Source: Gnetum montanum | Taxonomy: Eukaryota > Streptophyta > Gnetopsida > Gnetales > Gnetaceae | Assembly: GCA_015680685.1 (NCBI GenBank) | Contig: MNCI01016355.1 | Span: forward strand, 134,965-175,094 | Reading direction: 5' to 3' | DNA length: 40,130 nt | Shown here: positions 8,881 through 20,449 of the stretch, piece after piece | Layout: each line of letters opens with the position of its first letter | Position numbering within the stretch: the stretch's first letter is position 1 | Made by a program: the position numbers and the translations under genes | The notes under the pieces: generated by a model | Databases searched by the model: none | What the model saw: the letters and a program-made list of their open reading frames with translations, nothing else | What the model was told of the DNA's origin: nothing

Positions 8881-10988
8881 AAAACTCATCTTCGAGTTAA
8901 CAGGATAGGATCGAGCTTTTTTTTATAAAAAATTAAGAAAGTATGGGTTTATTGATTGATGCTAACTGCTGACTAACTTTGAATGCCACATTACAAAATT
9001 TTATTCAAGTGGATGCATTACAAAATGAAAAAATGATAAAAAGATTGGATAGACATTGAAGATTACAAAATTTGCAGAGGTCTTCAAAAATCTGCTAAAG
9101 ATGGTTCTTCTTATTATTACTAATGGTGGAAGACTTCCAACCTTGATTGTTATGTTGATGCTTCTCTAGCTATGTAGAACATGCTTAAAGGATGGATTAA
9201 AATTTCTTCTCATTGTCCCATGGATCGAGCAATCATGTGATGTTTGAGTCGTTATCCTCTATGTGCTACTAGTTGTCCATCACTATATCCTTTGTTGTCC
9301 CCCTCTTGGTTTTGTTTCCATACCTGGCAAAAGACCAACTTCCTTAGGCATCCCTTTTAGCATTACTTGCAGTCACCAAAGGGTCAACATTAGTTTTGGT
9401 AAATTTTCCTTAATAATTAACCCTTTTCAAATCCCTTAGTTTTCATATAAGCATAAGGTGAAGATAACATATTATGCCCAAGGCTATGAGGTAACTAAAA
9501 TCATCAAGCTATTTACCTTATTTTTGTTAATTACTATTAGTTACCATAATGTTCAAAAATAAAATATTAGAAAAATTTCAAAGCAGACATCCCTAGCCCC
9601 CATGAATAATATGCATAACTTCAGAAGCACACAAGTTTTTGAATAATGAAAATAAAAGGTCTAATATAGAAGATGACCAAGAAAATTTTGAATTTGAAGG
9701 ATATTGAGATAGAAAAGTAGAAAAAATTAATTGAAAGGGATGATAAGTAGTCCCAAAATTATGCATAAATTTAGAGAAATTATCACTGATGTTTTCAACA
9801 ATGTGAAGATTAGTTCAAAGTCATGATGAACAAAAGTTATGCAAGTGGATCCTTTCCAAAGTAGGCTCCTACCATAATGTCCTTGCATAACCACTTCTAG
9901 AGATGTGAGTGGGTACCTTAGAAGTTAAATGTAGATCATGTCTTTATTCCAAATAACACACAACTCCCTTGGTTGGGATTTCACACTATACTACATAGAA
10001 CCAAAAGACTTATAATCACATGCAATAGTGAGGTGAATAATGGGATGTGAAGGGATTGCAGAGAATTTGATGCAAGGTGCTTTGCCATATTCATAATAGG
10101 TTCTTGTGTCAAATGTGATTAAAATGATCCACATACCTATTTGTCCAAGTTTAGACCACCTCGCATTGATGTGTACCTTCCTGCCTATCATGATGAGTTG
10201 ACAACCACGACAAAGAATGATCATCACTCTAAAAGAGAAGAAAAGAGAAGAATGAAGGAAGGGCCTTAATTAGAGGGGAAATTTCAAGCATGGGTAACAT
10301 GTCTTTCCAACCCCATAACCAATGCTTGTAGCCCATTATTATTTCTAAGGGATGTGCTTTTAATTTCCATTATTGTTTCTTGTTTTGTATTATACATATA
10401 TTTTTGGATTTTTTTTTATTTTTTCTATCTCTTCTTCTTCTTTTTTTCAATGGGAACCACACCATGTAGAGACATAGCTTCCTATTTATTAGTCAATGAA
10501 GGAATAATGATACTTTTCTAGAGAAGTCATAAACCACACAAAGGAAGTTAAGAAGAGAACCCAACAAATCTCCTTGAGGTCAACCTTTTGCCATTTCTTC
10601 AAGGTATCATGATTAGTAATTGATTTTAGTTTCATGAAAGAAGAACCAAATTGTTTCCATGATAAATACTTTTTATTCAGATAACTAGAGAGATGAATGA
10701 GGTGATCTCACTACGTTACACAATTACTTACCCAATAATCTTAATAGCATAGCACAAAAATCCAATAGATAGCATTGACTTTTACATCATGATTGGCAAC
10801 ATTATTACTGAAAACATGAAGAAAATGACTCAAGAAAAGAGAAAATTATAAAGAAAAGAAAAGAAAAACATCAAGTAATGAAAAAACATATTAAGAATTA
10901 GAAAATGGTGAAAGAAATAAAAAATGATAAAAAATTGTAAAACAAAAAAGTAAAAAGCACTTATTAGTTCTTGCATCAAGATGGGGCA
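8881..10988 (-). other. Untranslated region of element C with motif m2
   Basis: No credible gene. The full extra ORF seen in B and D is absent: only about 700 bases lie between the PPT and m2 (9595-9610, CCCCCATGAATAA on the plus strand). No TATA/minisatellite module is visible between m2 and the first shared block (9838-9915). Further shared blocks: 10260-10330 (GGGCCTTAATTAGAGGGG, CATGGGTAACATG) and about 10570-10600. An A-rich tract (10800-10960, plus strand) borders m1 as in the other elements. Confidence 0.6.
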
Positions 10989-11005
10989 TCTCCCCCACAA
11001 CTAAT
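10989..11005 (-). other. Polypurine-like motif m1 (element C)
   Basis: The minus strand reads ATTAGTTGTGGGGGAGA, the same core as the true PPT at 8863. In B and D the same motif lies at the end of the integrase frame. Here it follows gag because pol is missing. Confidence 0.55.
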
Positions 11006-13779
11006 GTTATGGGTGAGCATTTAGAAAATGGACTACACATCTTGGCTATACATCATAGTTTTTCCATTTATCATGTTGGTTGCTTAATTGTTTGCATGGT
11101 AGCACATCTAACATTGATGATAATCTTGTTTCAATTGGAAGACATATCTTCAACTGGACTTGAAGGTATTTCCTTTTCAGAGGGTCTAGATGTGTTTCCT
11201 TCTTCTTCTTGATTTTCTATCTTAATTTATGGATCTTCTTATTTAATATATTTTGTTGGTGTATAGTTAGAGTGTAAGATGTCTATGTCTAAGTTCTCTG
11301 TTTGATCCATTTCCTTAAGTTTAGAACTAATAAGTGGATTGTTTGATTTCATGCATCTTTTAAATGGTTTTGTACTCTTATTTTTGAGCCACTAGTGTCT
11401 TCTAGTTTAGTGGTTACTAAGTAGACTTGTTTTTTCTCACACACTTATTCCTTAACTTTGTTGTGGATTGACATAGTTTTTGTGTTGATATTTTGAATTT
11501 CTAGCCCACAACTTCATCCTTTATTATTATTAGTGATGTATGGATTCTTCTATCTCTCCACAGTGATAGGTTCATCTTTTATGCCTTGCATTGGAGCAGT
11601 GAGGGTTATTGGATTTTGCATATGATTGGGAGACATTATTTTGGTAAGCAAGGGTGTTGCACTAGATTGACATTGCGCTAGTTTTGATGTGATAGTAGGT
11701 CCTTGAGTTTTGCACTTGTGTGTGGGAACTATTCTAAAGAAAGCATGTTTCTGAGGTTATGATTGAGATCTATTAGCATTATCATTTTCATGGATGTTCA
11801 TGGCACAAGTGACATTGTTTTGTTGATGTTATAATGTCAAATCTTCTTGTGTTTTTGGTGATGACATATGGTGGAGGGAAGTATGAGAATATTAAGGATA
11901 TGATGGAGGATGAGAGATGTGAGATGGTGATCCCATAGAAGATGTTGTGGGTTGATGATATTCAAAAGAGTGGTAGTAGTGATTTGAGGTAGAGGAAGTA
12001 GAACCAATTCAGAAAACATGTTGTTGAACATAATATTCATACAAGTCCAGCTAGCAATAAGGGTAGTGTTGGTTTGATGATGTCATCCCCCAAGACTATG
12101 GGTTTTACCACTATAGTTGATAGTAGTTTTGGGGCTAATAAGAAGTCCCACTAGGATAGTAAGGTTGGTTGTAGGATTGTTGATAATTACCTTGTGAGAA
12201 AGGTAATTTCCTAGGAATTTTCTTTTGTATGAACTTGGAATTCAAAGCAAAAGCCTAATACTCATGTAGATGTAACATGACTAGAAAATAGCCCTTTGAA
12301 TGGTCATATCAGTAGATGTCACATCCATCATCCTTTTCTGTGGTTGAGTCTATAGCCTCTTCTTTTACAGCCATTTACTGTTCCTACCTATTTCTTGGTT
12401 ATTTTTCCTCCTCTTATTTTGATCAATCGATTCATTTTGTGTTACTCTTTTCTCTATCATTTTCACATAAGTTGCAAATTTGTCATTCATCAAATCCCAC
12501 ATCTTATCTAGCCTTGCTTCAAGTTCATTGATAGAATTTTGTATTGACAAGGTTGTTGTGAAATCACCTCATTGAGGGCTACCACTTTTTCCTCATCATA
12601 GATATGGACCCTCTTCTTTTGAAGAGTTTGGTCCCAGTGATATTCCTCTACATTTGCTCATTTACATAGCTCTCCTTACTCTTTTGCTACCCGCTCGATT
12701 AGCCTTTGTATTTGATGAGCTTTTAGTTTGTATAAAGGACCTTTAGCATAAATCCAAAGGGTCTCCCTTGTTTGATTATGAAGCCTATCTATGATATGGA
12801 AAAGTTGCTCTTTTTGAGAGAAATCATGACCTGGACATCTATGTAGTAGAGAATAGTATCTATCCAAGGCCACATCCAATGATTCATGATTTTCTTGCTT
12901 CCATCATTGGATTTGTTTTCTTAGGTTGTATACTTTCATATAGGTTTGGTATTTTTCATTGAAAAGCTCTAGCATTTTAGATCACTGATGGATTGAATTT
13001 GGTTCCAACAATTTATACCAAATTTTAATTTTGTTTCCTAGCATCCTAGGAAAGAGCTTAAGCTTTTGCCACTTGTGTTCAATGTTTTGCAAGGTGAAAG
13101 CATCATGGAAGAATTGTAAATGATGTTGTGGATTAGAATTATAGCCTCCCCTAAATTTAGGAATGTCATCCATATTAAGACATTTGATGTGGTTGTCCCT
13201 TTGATACCTTTGGGATATTTGAATTGCCTCCTTAATCTATGTCAGGCCCCTAGTAGCCAACAAGGATACATCTATACCAAACACATCATGGTGATAATCT
13301 ATATTTCTATTTGTTTCATTGTATTAATCTTGTCTATGATCATTTAATCTTTGATTTTGCCCTTGGGTTTGATTTCTATCTTTATCTTGAACCCATATGG
13401 GAGCTTTGTCTTTATACCTATGTTCATCTTCATCAAAAATAGATGTTGAAGAGGAGGAAGAAGATGAGAAAGTAGGAGAATCGTCATGGCTTCTATATCA
13501 TCCCCCATGGTCCCTTAATCTATCTTTTCTAGGTTTAGAGGAGGTCCTAGGCCTTGAGGCCCTCCTTGTTCTAGGATTTTTTTCATCTTTTCTAAGATTG
13601 TTTGTACCAATTGAATGTAGTCCTTGCATGTAGTAAGGATGAAAATGAACATATAAAATCCTTACTTGAGATTGTTCACTCCAATTCTCTTCAGTATAGA
13701 ACCTATCATTTCTCCTATGAGTGTTTTCATCAAATGATGTGTTATGGGTCCTATGTGAAAAAGACATGGTTTTTACCAT
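11006..13779 (-). pseudogene. gag of element C
   Basis: Likely start at 13767 (MSFSHR) or 13779, about 125 bases from the LTR, like B (MASSHR). Order: Ser/Arg-rich N-terminus (13498-13779 open), then the retrotransposon Gag core GGYNSNPQHHLQFFHDAF, QKLKLFPRMLG, IWYKLLEPNSI (12982-13173), then ERYYSLLHRCPGHDF-type sequence (here DRYYSLLHRCPGHDF) and TRETL (12676-12879). A predicted coiled segment follows (INELEARLDKMWDLMNDKF, 12365-12550), and a Pro-poor tail to about 11010. The middle matches Athila/Tat Gag well. No CCHC zinc knuckle was seen. Frames are broken between the pieces. Region 11010-11830 has no clear match to B. Confidence 0.75.
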
Positions 13780-13878
13780 GTGTGACTTTAAATTTTAAAA
13801 TTTTCTAAAAGATAAATCATTAATACCTTTATAGTAATCATGTATGATATAACTAATCTAGATAACTAGCACCATCTT

Positions 13879-13893
13879 TAGCAATGACACTAA
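13879..13893 (-). other. Decayed primer-binding site of element C
   Basis: The minus strand reads TTAGTGTCATTGCTA, next to the LTR edge. It aligns with the PBS of element B and with the tRNA-Asp type PBS of Athila-like elements (TGGCGCCGTTGCC), but is strongly decayed. Confidence 0.45.
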
Positions 13894-14862
13894 TCATGAG
13901 TAATAGGTTCCCCCTACCCCTAACCATACGAATTACTAGCGTTCATGCACAACCTAATTGAATTTCATAGATGGGACTAGTTTAGCATCTAGATCATTAA
14001 GTATTGATCATAGTTCACTATCTTCCCACTTGAACTAGTGGTAGCTTTGTCACATATGATTTAGTCTAAAGTGAGGCATATGATGGTTGATGTTTTTTTA
14101 GCCTTATGCTAATCTTGATGATAATAGAGAAATTAATTATTTAATCCAATTGATAATAAGAAGATAAAGTGTAAACTAGTTTACGAGTTATGAGTGTCTG
14201 TTCCTAGCTTACTGTACATGTTCTAAACCCACATATCCACTATTGGGATTACCAACCATTATGCTATTGGGCAAACCAAGCAATAATGCTATTGGGATTA
14301 CTAAGCAAATACTTGTTTACACTTGAAACTAGTCATGCTCATTATACCAATTCATTAATATGCATAGAAACGTAAATATTAACTAAGTTCATGGAATATA
14401 AATTGCATTAAAAGTAAATTTAATCTAAGTCAAAGTGCTATAATGAATAAGAATCAGTCTTGATCTTAATACTGTTCATGGAATATGTTCAGGTACATTA
14501 CCACTTGAATAAGACATCACGAAATTGACTCAAATTCATACTACAGGCACTCACTAACTATTCTCTAAGACTATGGAATAAAATGGAAGGGTTTAGCTAC
14601 TCTATTAACAAAAGATGTCAACTACATAGCAGGAGCACGCATATTTAAGTTAGAGGTAGACATTACATTGATGTATCATCCCATGTGTCCATAGGATTAC
14701 ATCGACAGGTATGCATTGATGTGCTATAACATTGCAAATATAATGTAGCATCTATGATATAGTAGCTAGTAGAGATGCATTGATAGGGATGCTACGATGT
14801 AAGTGTGATGTAGCATCTACGACATCACATTTATGATATATTAGCCAATGGATGCTTCATTA
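13894..14862 (-). repeat. 5' LTR of element C
   Basis: Starts TCATGAGTAATAGG (TGATGAG in the sister copy) and ends CTTCATTA. It pairs with 7907-8862. The TG/CA ends are eroded by point changes. The same GATGTAGCATC repeats lie near 14740-14830. Confidence 0.85.
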
Positions 14863-15533
14863 GTTTTCTTGTTGGTTTTACTTATGTAAGTACAAGTGTA
14901 TGGTTAAGTGTAACTAAGGCACATCATTTGTATAATTTCATATGTTTTATTTGTTTATCCTAAGTGTAAAAAAAAGTAATTAAGTATTAATTAATCTAAT
15001 AAACTATCTAATGCCTTAAGCTCTTTCCTAACACAAATATCTGGTTCCACCTATAGCACACTTCCTAAACACAACGCTGCTGGGTTACCAAGTGCTAGTA
15101 CTATTGGGATTACCAAGATTTAATGTTATGTTAAAGGTGGTCATACTTATGTGTATTAATTAATATTATTTAATTAACTAAGGAAATGCAAGTAAATTTC
15201 ATAAATAGTAAAGTGCATTAAAGTAAACATTAAGCTATTTCCAAATGTTGCAAGGTATTTCAAGAAGTTTATTTTTATTGTCATCACATCGAAGTGTCTA
15301 GGTACTTTAGTGCTCGAATAATGATCTGTATACTTCTTGACTCCTACTACGAGCACTTAGAAAATATTTGAATTGTTATGGAAATAAATTGGAAGAACCT
15401 CCCTAAGTTATTGAATAACTGATGTCATAAATGCGGTGGATGCATGCATTCATATAGGTAGACTTAGATTCCACATTGATGCATATGCATTGATGCATGT
15501 CCATTGATGCAGCCCATTGATGATGATTCATTA
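14863..15533 (-). repeat. 3' LTR of element B, second part
   Basis: Resumes after element C and matches 27013-27713 of the 5' LTR (for example AAGTGTATGGTTAAGTGTAA, ACCAAGTGCTAG). Ends TTCATTA at the polypurine tract. The U3 contains GATGCATATGCATTGATGCAT-like repeats (about 15470-15525) and a TATA-like CCTATATGAATG on the minus strand. It lacks a 22-base duplication present in the 5' LTR. Confidence 0.85.
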
Positions 15534-15552
15534 TACCTTCACAACTAACTAA
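15534..15552 (-). other. Polypurine tract of element B
   Basis: The minus strand reads TTAGTTAGTTGTGAAGGTA, a slightly decayed form of TTAGTTGTGGGGGTA, abutting the LTR. Confidence 0.65.
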
Positions 15553-15699
15553 AAACTTATCCTTGAGTTAACAAAAGGAGGATCAAGCTTCTTACAAAAT
15601 TTGGGAAGGTATGAAACCATTGACTGATTGACTCAAAAATTGATGATAATTGCCCAAGTGTATAGATTAACAATAGTTACAAAAATGGATGTTCATGAA

Positions 15700-18618
15700 A
15701 ACAAAATTGAACACCTATGCAAAAATTAACATCTGGAAATTCTCTAACTGCCAAAGATGAGAAGAAGATCACATGGTCTAAAGAGGTGGAGGCTTCTAAG
15801 GTTATGAAGGATCTTTCCTTGCCTCTAGTGCACGTGGTGGTTGAGGTTGAGGTGGTTGTAGCTATCTTGCATCAGCTACTACTTCTGGTGAAAGAAAAAA
15901 AGCATCCAACAGTGCTTTCATCTTCTTCTCCTTAGTCTAGAAATCATACATGGTCCACATGACATTGTTGATGTGAGCTAGTATGAGGACATCCCATGGA
16001 TAGGCCATGGCTAGGAAAAACTTCTTATCATTAATGAACTAGGTAGCAAATTGCTTACATTTGATGTCAATGCTCTAAAATAATTTGCAATGCCTGGTAG
16101 TCATTCATCCTCTTGGCTAGGTTCTTCATGACTAATCGTTGATTTGTGAAGCATGTGCAGAGAACTTTAAGCTTGACATTAGCTATTTCAAAATTTTTCT
16201 TTATGTCCTTGTGGTGCTTGAATTCTACCTTGTACAAGAGGTAAGAGCTGGCCACTTGCTTCTTGAGTTCTGATCTTGACCTTTTAGTAGTTAGCATTGC
16301 CAAGTTTGCATACTAGAGGTTGGCTAACTCCATGTACTTTGTCATCTCCTTGATCTACAACTCCTTTAGGTGGATTTTAGCTTTATTGTATGTGTTGAGT
16401 CTATCAAAGATGGGTTGCCACACATTTCCTCTTTGTTGGATGGGCTTGTTCACCTTTTTCCTTTTGTTAATTGAATTTCTTTTTCATTCACCTCCTTAAG
16501 GAGCCCAACCTAGTCCATGTAATGATTTTTTTACCCACTTAAATTTTAAGACCTTATTTTTCTAGGTGGCTACCTCAATTACTATTTTTTGGTGAAGGAC
16601 ATGGACATTCTCCATTGAGAGATTTCGATTTTCAATAGCCAACCTCCTCAAGTCCATGGTCACCTTGGTAAGCTCCTCCTACTGATGTCACAAATATTCT
16701 ACCATTTGGTCCTTTTGGGTCTTGGCATTTTTTAGGTGATAATTCTCTTTGGTCAGAACTATGTTCTCCTTGTAGACTTCTAACAGGTCCTTCTCGATGT
16801 TGTAGGTAATGGCCTTTGAGAGGGATGTGTCAAAGACCACTATCTCCTTTGCATTCTCAACCTCTCTTAGTTTGTTTTGAAGCTATAGGAAAGCTTCATA
16901 TCTTGTTATGACTTGGTTGGGCATGATGGGATCAACTAGTTGGGCTTTCAACTCCACAACCTTGGCAAGAAATCATCAATTGTTAGATGTAGCTACCTTG
17001 AGTTGGGCATCAGCAATGATGAGCTTACCTATAGCTTCCAATAGTGCCAACTAAGTGGTAATGATGTTATTTGGTAGGTTAAAGACCTCTAGAAGTAGTT
17101 GCTCAATTTCTACCAATTGGTCTAGCACCTCCTCATGTTGGGCTATGCTAAGCCTTCCACTAGTTGCCCTTGCGAATGTTTGCATGTTCTTGAGTGTAGC
17201 AATATCAGGCATAAAGGCTATAGGAGCATTCAATACCTCTACCACAGTCAACCACCACCTCCATCGTTGTCTCCTACCCTTGGTGTTGCATCACCAAGAC
17301 AGTTTCCTCCTCGCCCTCCTCTAGGCACATTGAGAAAGTGGCAACATCCCCAGAAATCTCTAGGAATTGTTGTTGTCCTAGAAGAAACACTATCACTTCC
17401 TAGGCACTAGGATTTAACCTTATGGACACTTGCATCGTTTGAGTAGAAAATAATGGTGTAATCTCCTCTAGGAAACTAATGGTTCTAGTAACTTCATTCA
17501 AATGACTCATAGCTAAATAGTAGACTGATGGGTCATCACCACTTGATCCTGCCTATTGATGCTATAGGAGTTTCTCATAGAGCTTATGCATGCATTTAAT
17601 GGTAGCATAAGCCTATGACATTATTTCTTCTTGAGTCGGTGGTGGTGGTAGTTTCTCCTCTTCTTACAGCTTGGCGAATGCTTTATCCTTCATTATCTCC
17701 TACCAAGAGGTAGTAGAAGCATGACAAAGGATGTCATTAGCATAGTAAGCTATGCCTTCCCTTTGCATAATTTTTTTTTATCAAGGATGAAAAGGAAAGT
17801 GTCTTCCTCCCATGCTCATTCTCCTTGAAGCACTTCTCAATTTTGAGGAATATGAGTTGTGGGAGATTGACAAGAAATTTACTGCTTAGAGCGACACATG
17901 CATGGGCAAAAAAGGTAGTGATTTTACTTAGACTCACTGTTGGGTTGAGGTGGTAGGCCACAATTTTGATGTATGCCCTCTCTGCCTTGGTAAATGCATT
18001 GTACTCATTACGGTCCACTCCATAGCACCACTAGATCCATTCTTTCTTCACTTTAGGATCCGCTTGTATTAATATTTTTCCCAAGGTTGCCCTAGTATCT
18101 AGCAACTAGAGGGCCTCTAAGATGACCTCCATAGAGTTGGACACATTGATGTCCTTTATTTTCACCATGGTATTGGCTTGCCTATTGTCCCAAAAGAGAT
18201 ATGTTTACCTCATGTACCATTACCCATTGGAAGTAAGGATAGGTCACATGGGAGAGCTCTAAAGTTTTGTTTTAACTTGTTCTAGTGCTAAGTCCAAGAA
18301 AGAACCAGAGTTAAGTTCTTGAAGAACTGAATCTTTGACCTACTTGTGATTGATTTGCTTTAGGTAGGCCTTAGTCAAAGTAACTTCTAGCTTTGGTCCT
18401 AGCCCTAGTAACTCATCATGATGGGATTGCCTCATCTTAACTATGGGAATTTGTCAAACAAATTCCACTTTGGGCTCCTCTCGAAGAGGTCCCATTGCAT
18501 GTGTTTCTGCTACTTCCTCTTGGGGCTATTGCTGCTATTGGTCCCTTCCTCCCCTAGGCTACTTGTTCCTTGCTTAGGTTGGTCCTCCCTACTACACTCT
18601 TTTGGGTCTGGGTGCCAT
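15700..18618 (-). pseudogene. Extra ORF of element B with putative plant transposon domain
   Basis: The start is at 18618: the minus strand reads MAPRPKRV, matching MAPRLKRL in element D. Then comes a Gln/Glu-rich stretch with stops, THAMGPLREEPKVEF, the transposon-type domain (17737-18018: VDRNEYNAFTKAERAYIKIV region, YHLNPTVSLSKITTFFAHAC, LVNLPQLIFLKIEKCFKENE), and a long Leu/Lys/Glu-rich part that looks coiled-coil (17051-17251 and 16067-16303). The end is near 15700. Full length would be about 950 residues, the same as in D. Its place between pol and the 3' LTR is that of the env-like or additional ORF of Athila/Tat elements. I see no signal peptide or membrane segment. Function unknown. 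Confidence 0.65.
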
Positions 18619-18813
18619 CTATAATCACAACATGATCAAGGATTAGAAATTGAGTGTAACTTAGAATACTTGATACCTTGTCTTTTTTGATCAGTTACAC
18701 TTAGGCTAAGTTGTGATTATGAAAAATTGAATATTTTAATATTTTTTTATTTGTTAAACCTTATGGGAGTTAAAAAAATTTCAAAAAATTTTCTATCAAA
18801 AACCTATGGTTTA

Positions 18814-18830
18814 TGGCCCCCACGATAGAA
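18814..18830 (-). other. Internal polypurine-like motif m2 (element B)
   Basis: The minus strand reads CTATCGTGGGGGCCAT, related to TTAGTCATGGGGGTAC in D and E. It lies about 200 bases before the extra ORF start. Confidence 0.45.
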
Positions 18831-18983
18831 AGCTCACCCTTAGTAGTTGCAAGATTAAAGAACAGAGTGAATTAGATAAGCAATCCACAAGTTATGGGCT
18901 TAGGAAGGATCTGGTTTCAAAAAATTGAAAAAACTCCTTAGGAGTTTGAGAGAAAATGACAAAAAATGGCTAAGTCCTAAACA

Positions 18984-19051
18984 TTATTTATAGGCTATTT
19001 TTGTTGCATCGATGCATTTGGTTGCATCAATAGGGATGCATTGATGTGGCC
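18984..19051 (-). promoter_or_regulatory. Internal promoter-like module (element B)
   Basis: A TATA-like box on the minus strand (CCTATAAATAA, 18983-18993) lies beside repeats of GCATCGATGCAT / GCATCAAT / GATGCATTGATG (19005-19050). The U3 of the B LTRs holds the same words (15470-15525, 27630-27712). It is about 370 bases upstream of the extra ORF. Promoter function is inferred. Confidence 0.5.
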
Positions 19052-20449
19052 AAAAATCAAAAATTTTTCAATTTAAAAACCAAGGAAAAACAAAGAGTTT
19101 TTGTATAAAATTAAGCTCTAGAGGAAGCCAGAAAAGCCTAAAATACTAGGAAATTCTTGAAGAAGGCTTAGAATGTGCACAAAAAAGGAGATTTGATTTA
19201 GAGATTATTGGTTAAGGAGTGTAAAATTTGATGAAATCAATTTGGAATGCATAGGATTTGAGAGCAAAATGGCTAAGGGATAAGAAATTTAACCATCTCA
19301 ACCAAGGAGTATGCAAGTGGGTCCTCCCCATAGCAAGCCCATGCCCTTAATGCCCTTGAATGCCCTCAAACCAAGGGGTTCATTGATCCCAGGAATGATT
19401 AATGATTGTGGATCATTAAAGATCAAATCACCAAAGAAGTCATAAAATAATTTCAATCATTTACCAATGAATCCATTGAAACAATCATGAAAAGAGGCAG
19501 TGAGGTGGTTAATGAAAAGAAGTGGTGGAGGAGAGAGAACATGGAATGGTGTTCTTCATGGTGGTCACGTGAAGTCCCTTATAAAAGATGTGACTAAATA
19601 TGACCTAAGAACCCCCTTTTCTTAAGCTAAATCAAGACCATTCACTACTAGTAACTTTGCATTGACACTTTAAACCATTTCATCCTCCAAGAAATAAGAA
19701 CATCCTCACAAACCACTCATCATTTCTAAAGAAGAAGAAAAGAGAAGTAAAAAGTGAAGAGGCCCTTAGTTAGAGGGGTGCCTTTAGGCATGGGTAACAT
19801 GTATTTCCAGCCCCATAACTAATGCTTGTAGCTTGTTATTGTGTCTAAGGGATGTGATTTGAATTCCCATTATTATTATTATTATTAAATGAGAACCACA
19901 CCATGCAAAGAATTTGCTTTCTATTATTGGTCGACATTGGAATGGTGAGAAATCCATGGAAACACTCATGTAACTTAGATGGTAGGTAGGTACAAAAGTG
20001 AGAAATCCCTTTGAAGTCACACCCTTGTCAATCCACTTAATTCATCCCAAGTTTGGAATGTACCAAGGTCACTAATTCATTATAAGTTCTTATTAAGAAG
20101 GGACCTCATATTTCCAAATTGAGGAAACAACATAGAGTTGGGTGGAGTGATGGATGACGTGGACTCACTACCTATTAACATGAAAAGAATCAACATTCCA
20201 TTTAATAATATCAAAATTCTAAATTGAAATCTAGTCATTTCTAAATCAAGTAATCAACAAAGTTTTAAACCATCATTGATAGCAATTATAGTTGCACAAA
20301 GTCCTAGCGGTAATAAATAAAAATGAAGGAACATAAGGAAAATTCAAATAAATTGAAATAAAGCAAAATATTGAAAAAATTGTAAAAGACTCAAGAAAAT
20401 GGAAAAAATACTAAAAATGATGTAAAAAAAAGTTAAAAACCTAGGAGCC
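19052..20449 (-). other. Untranslated region of element B
   Basis: No credible gene. Blocks shared with C, D and E: 19312-19385 (GCAAGTGGGTCCTCCCCATA), 19745-19910 (CCTTAGTTAGAGGGG, GGCATGGGTAACATG, CCCCATAACTAATGCTTGTAG) and 20008-20035 (TTTGAAGTCACACCCTTG). The A-rich tract (20320-20440) borders m1. Confidence 0.65.

Larger units (their letters stand above)
7907..14862 (-). mobile_element. Element C: gag-only LTR retrotransposon nested in the 3' LTR of B
   Basis: Two LTRs (7907-8862 and 13894-14862) flank about 5 kb. The flanks GTTCT (7902-7906) and GTTTT (14863-14867) form a target duplication with one mismatch, and the sequence on either side joins into a continuous LTR matching the other LTR of B. 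Minus-strand order: 5' LTR, decayed PBS, gag (13779 to about 11010), m1, untranslated region, m2, PPT, 3' LTR. I find no protease, RT or integrase sequence and no full extra ORF, so it would have depended on enzymes from another element. The two LTRs differ by about 10-15% in stretches compared by eye. Confidence 0.85.

Noticed and set aside
13397-13633. 78-residue plus-strand frame with acidic run
   Set aside because: Shadow of the Ser-rich gag segment of element C on the other strand.
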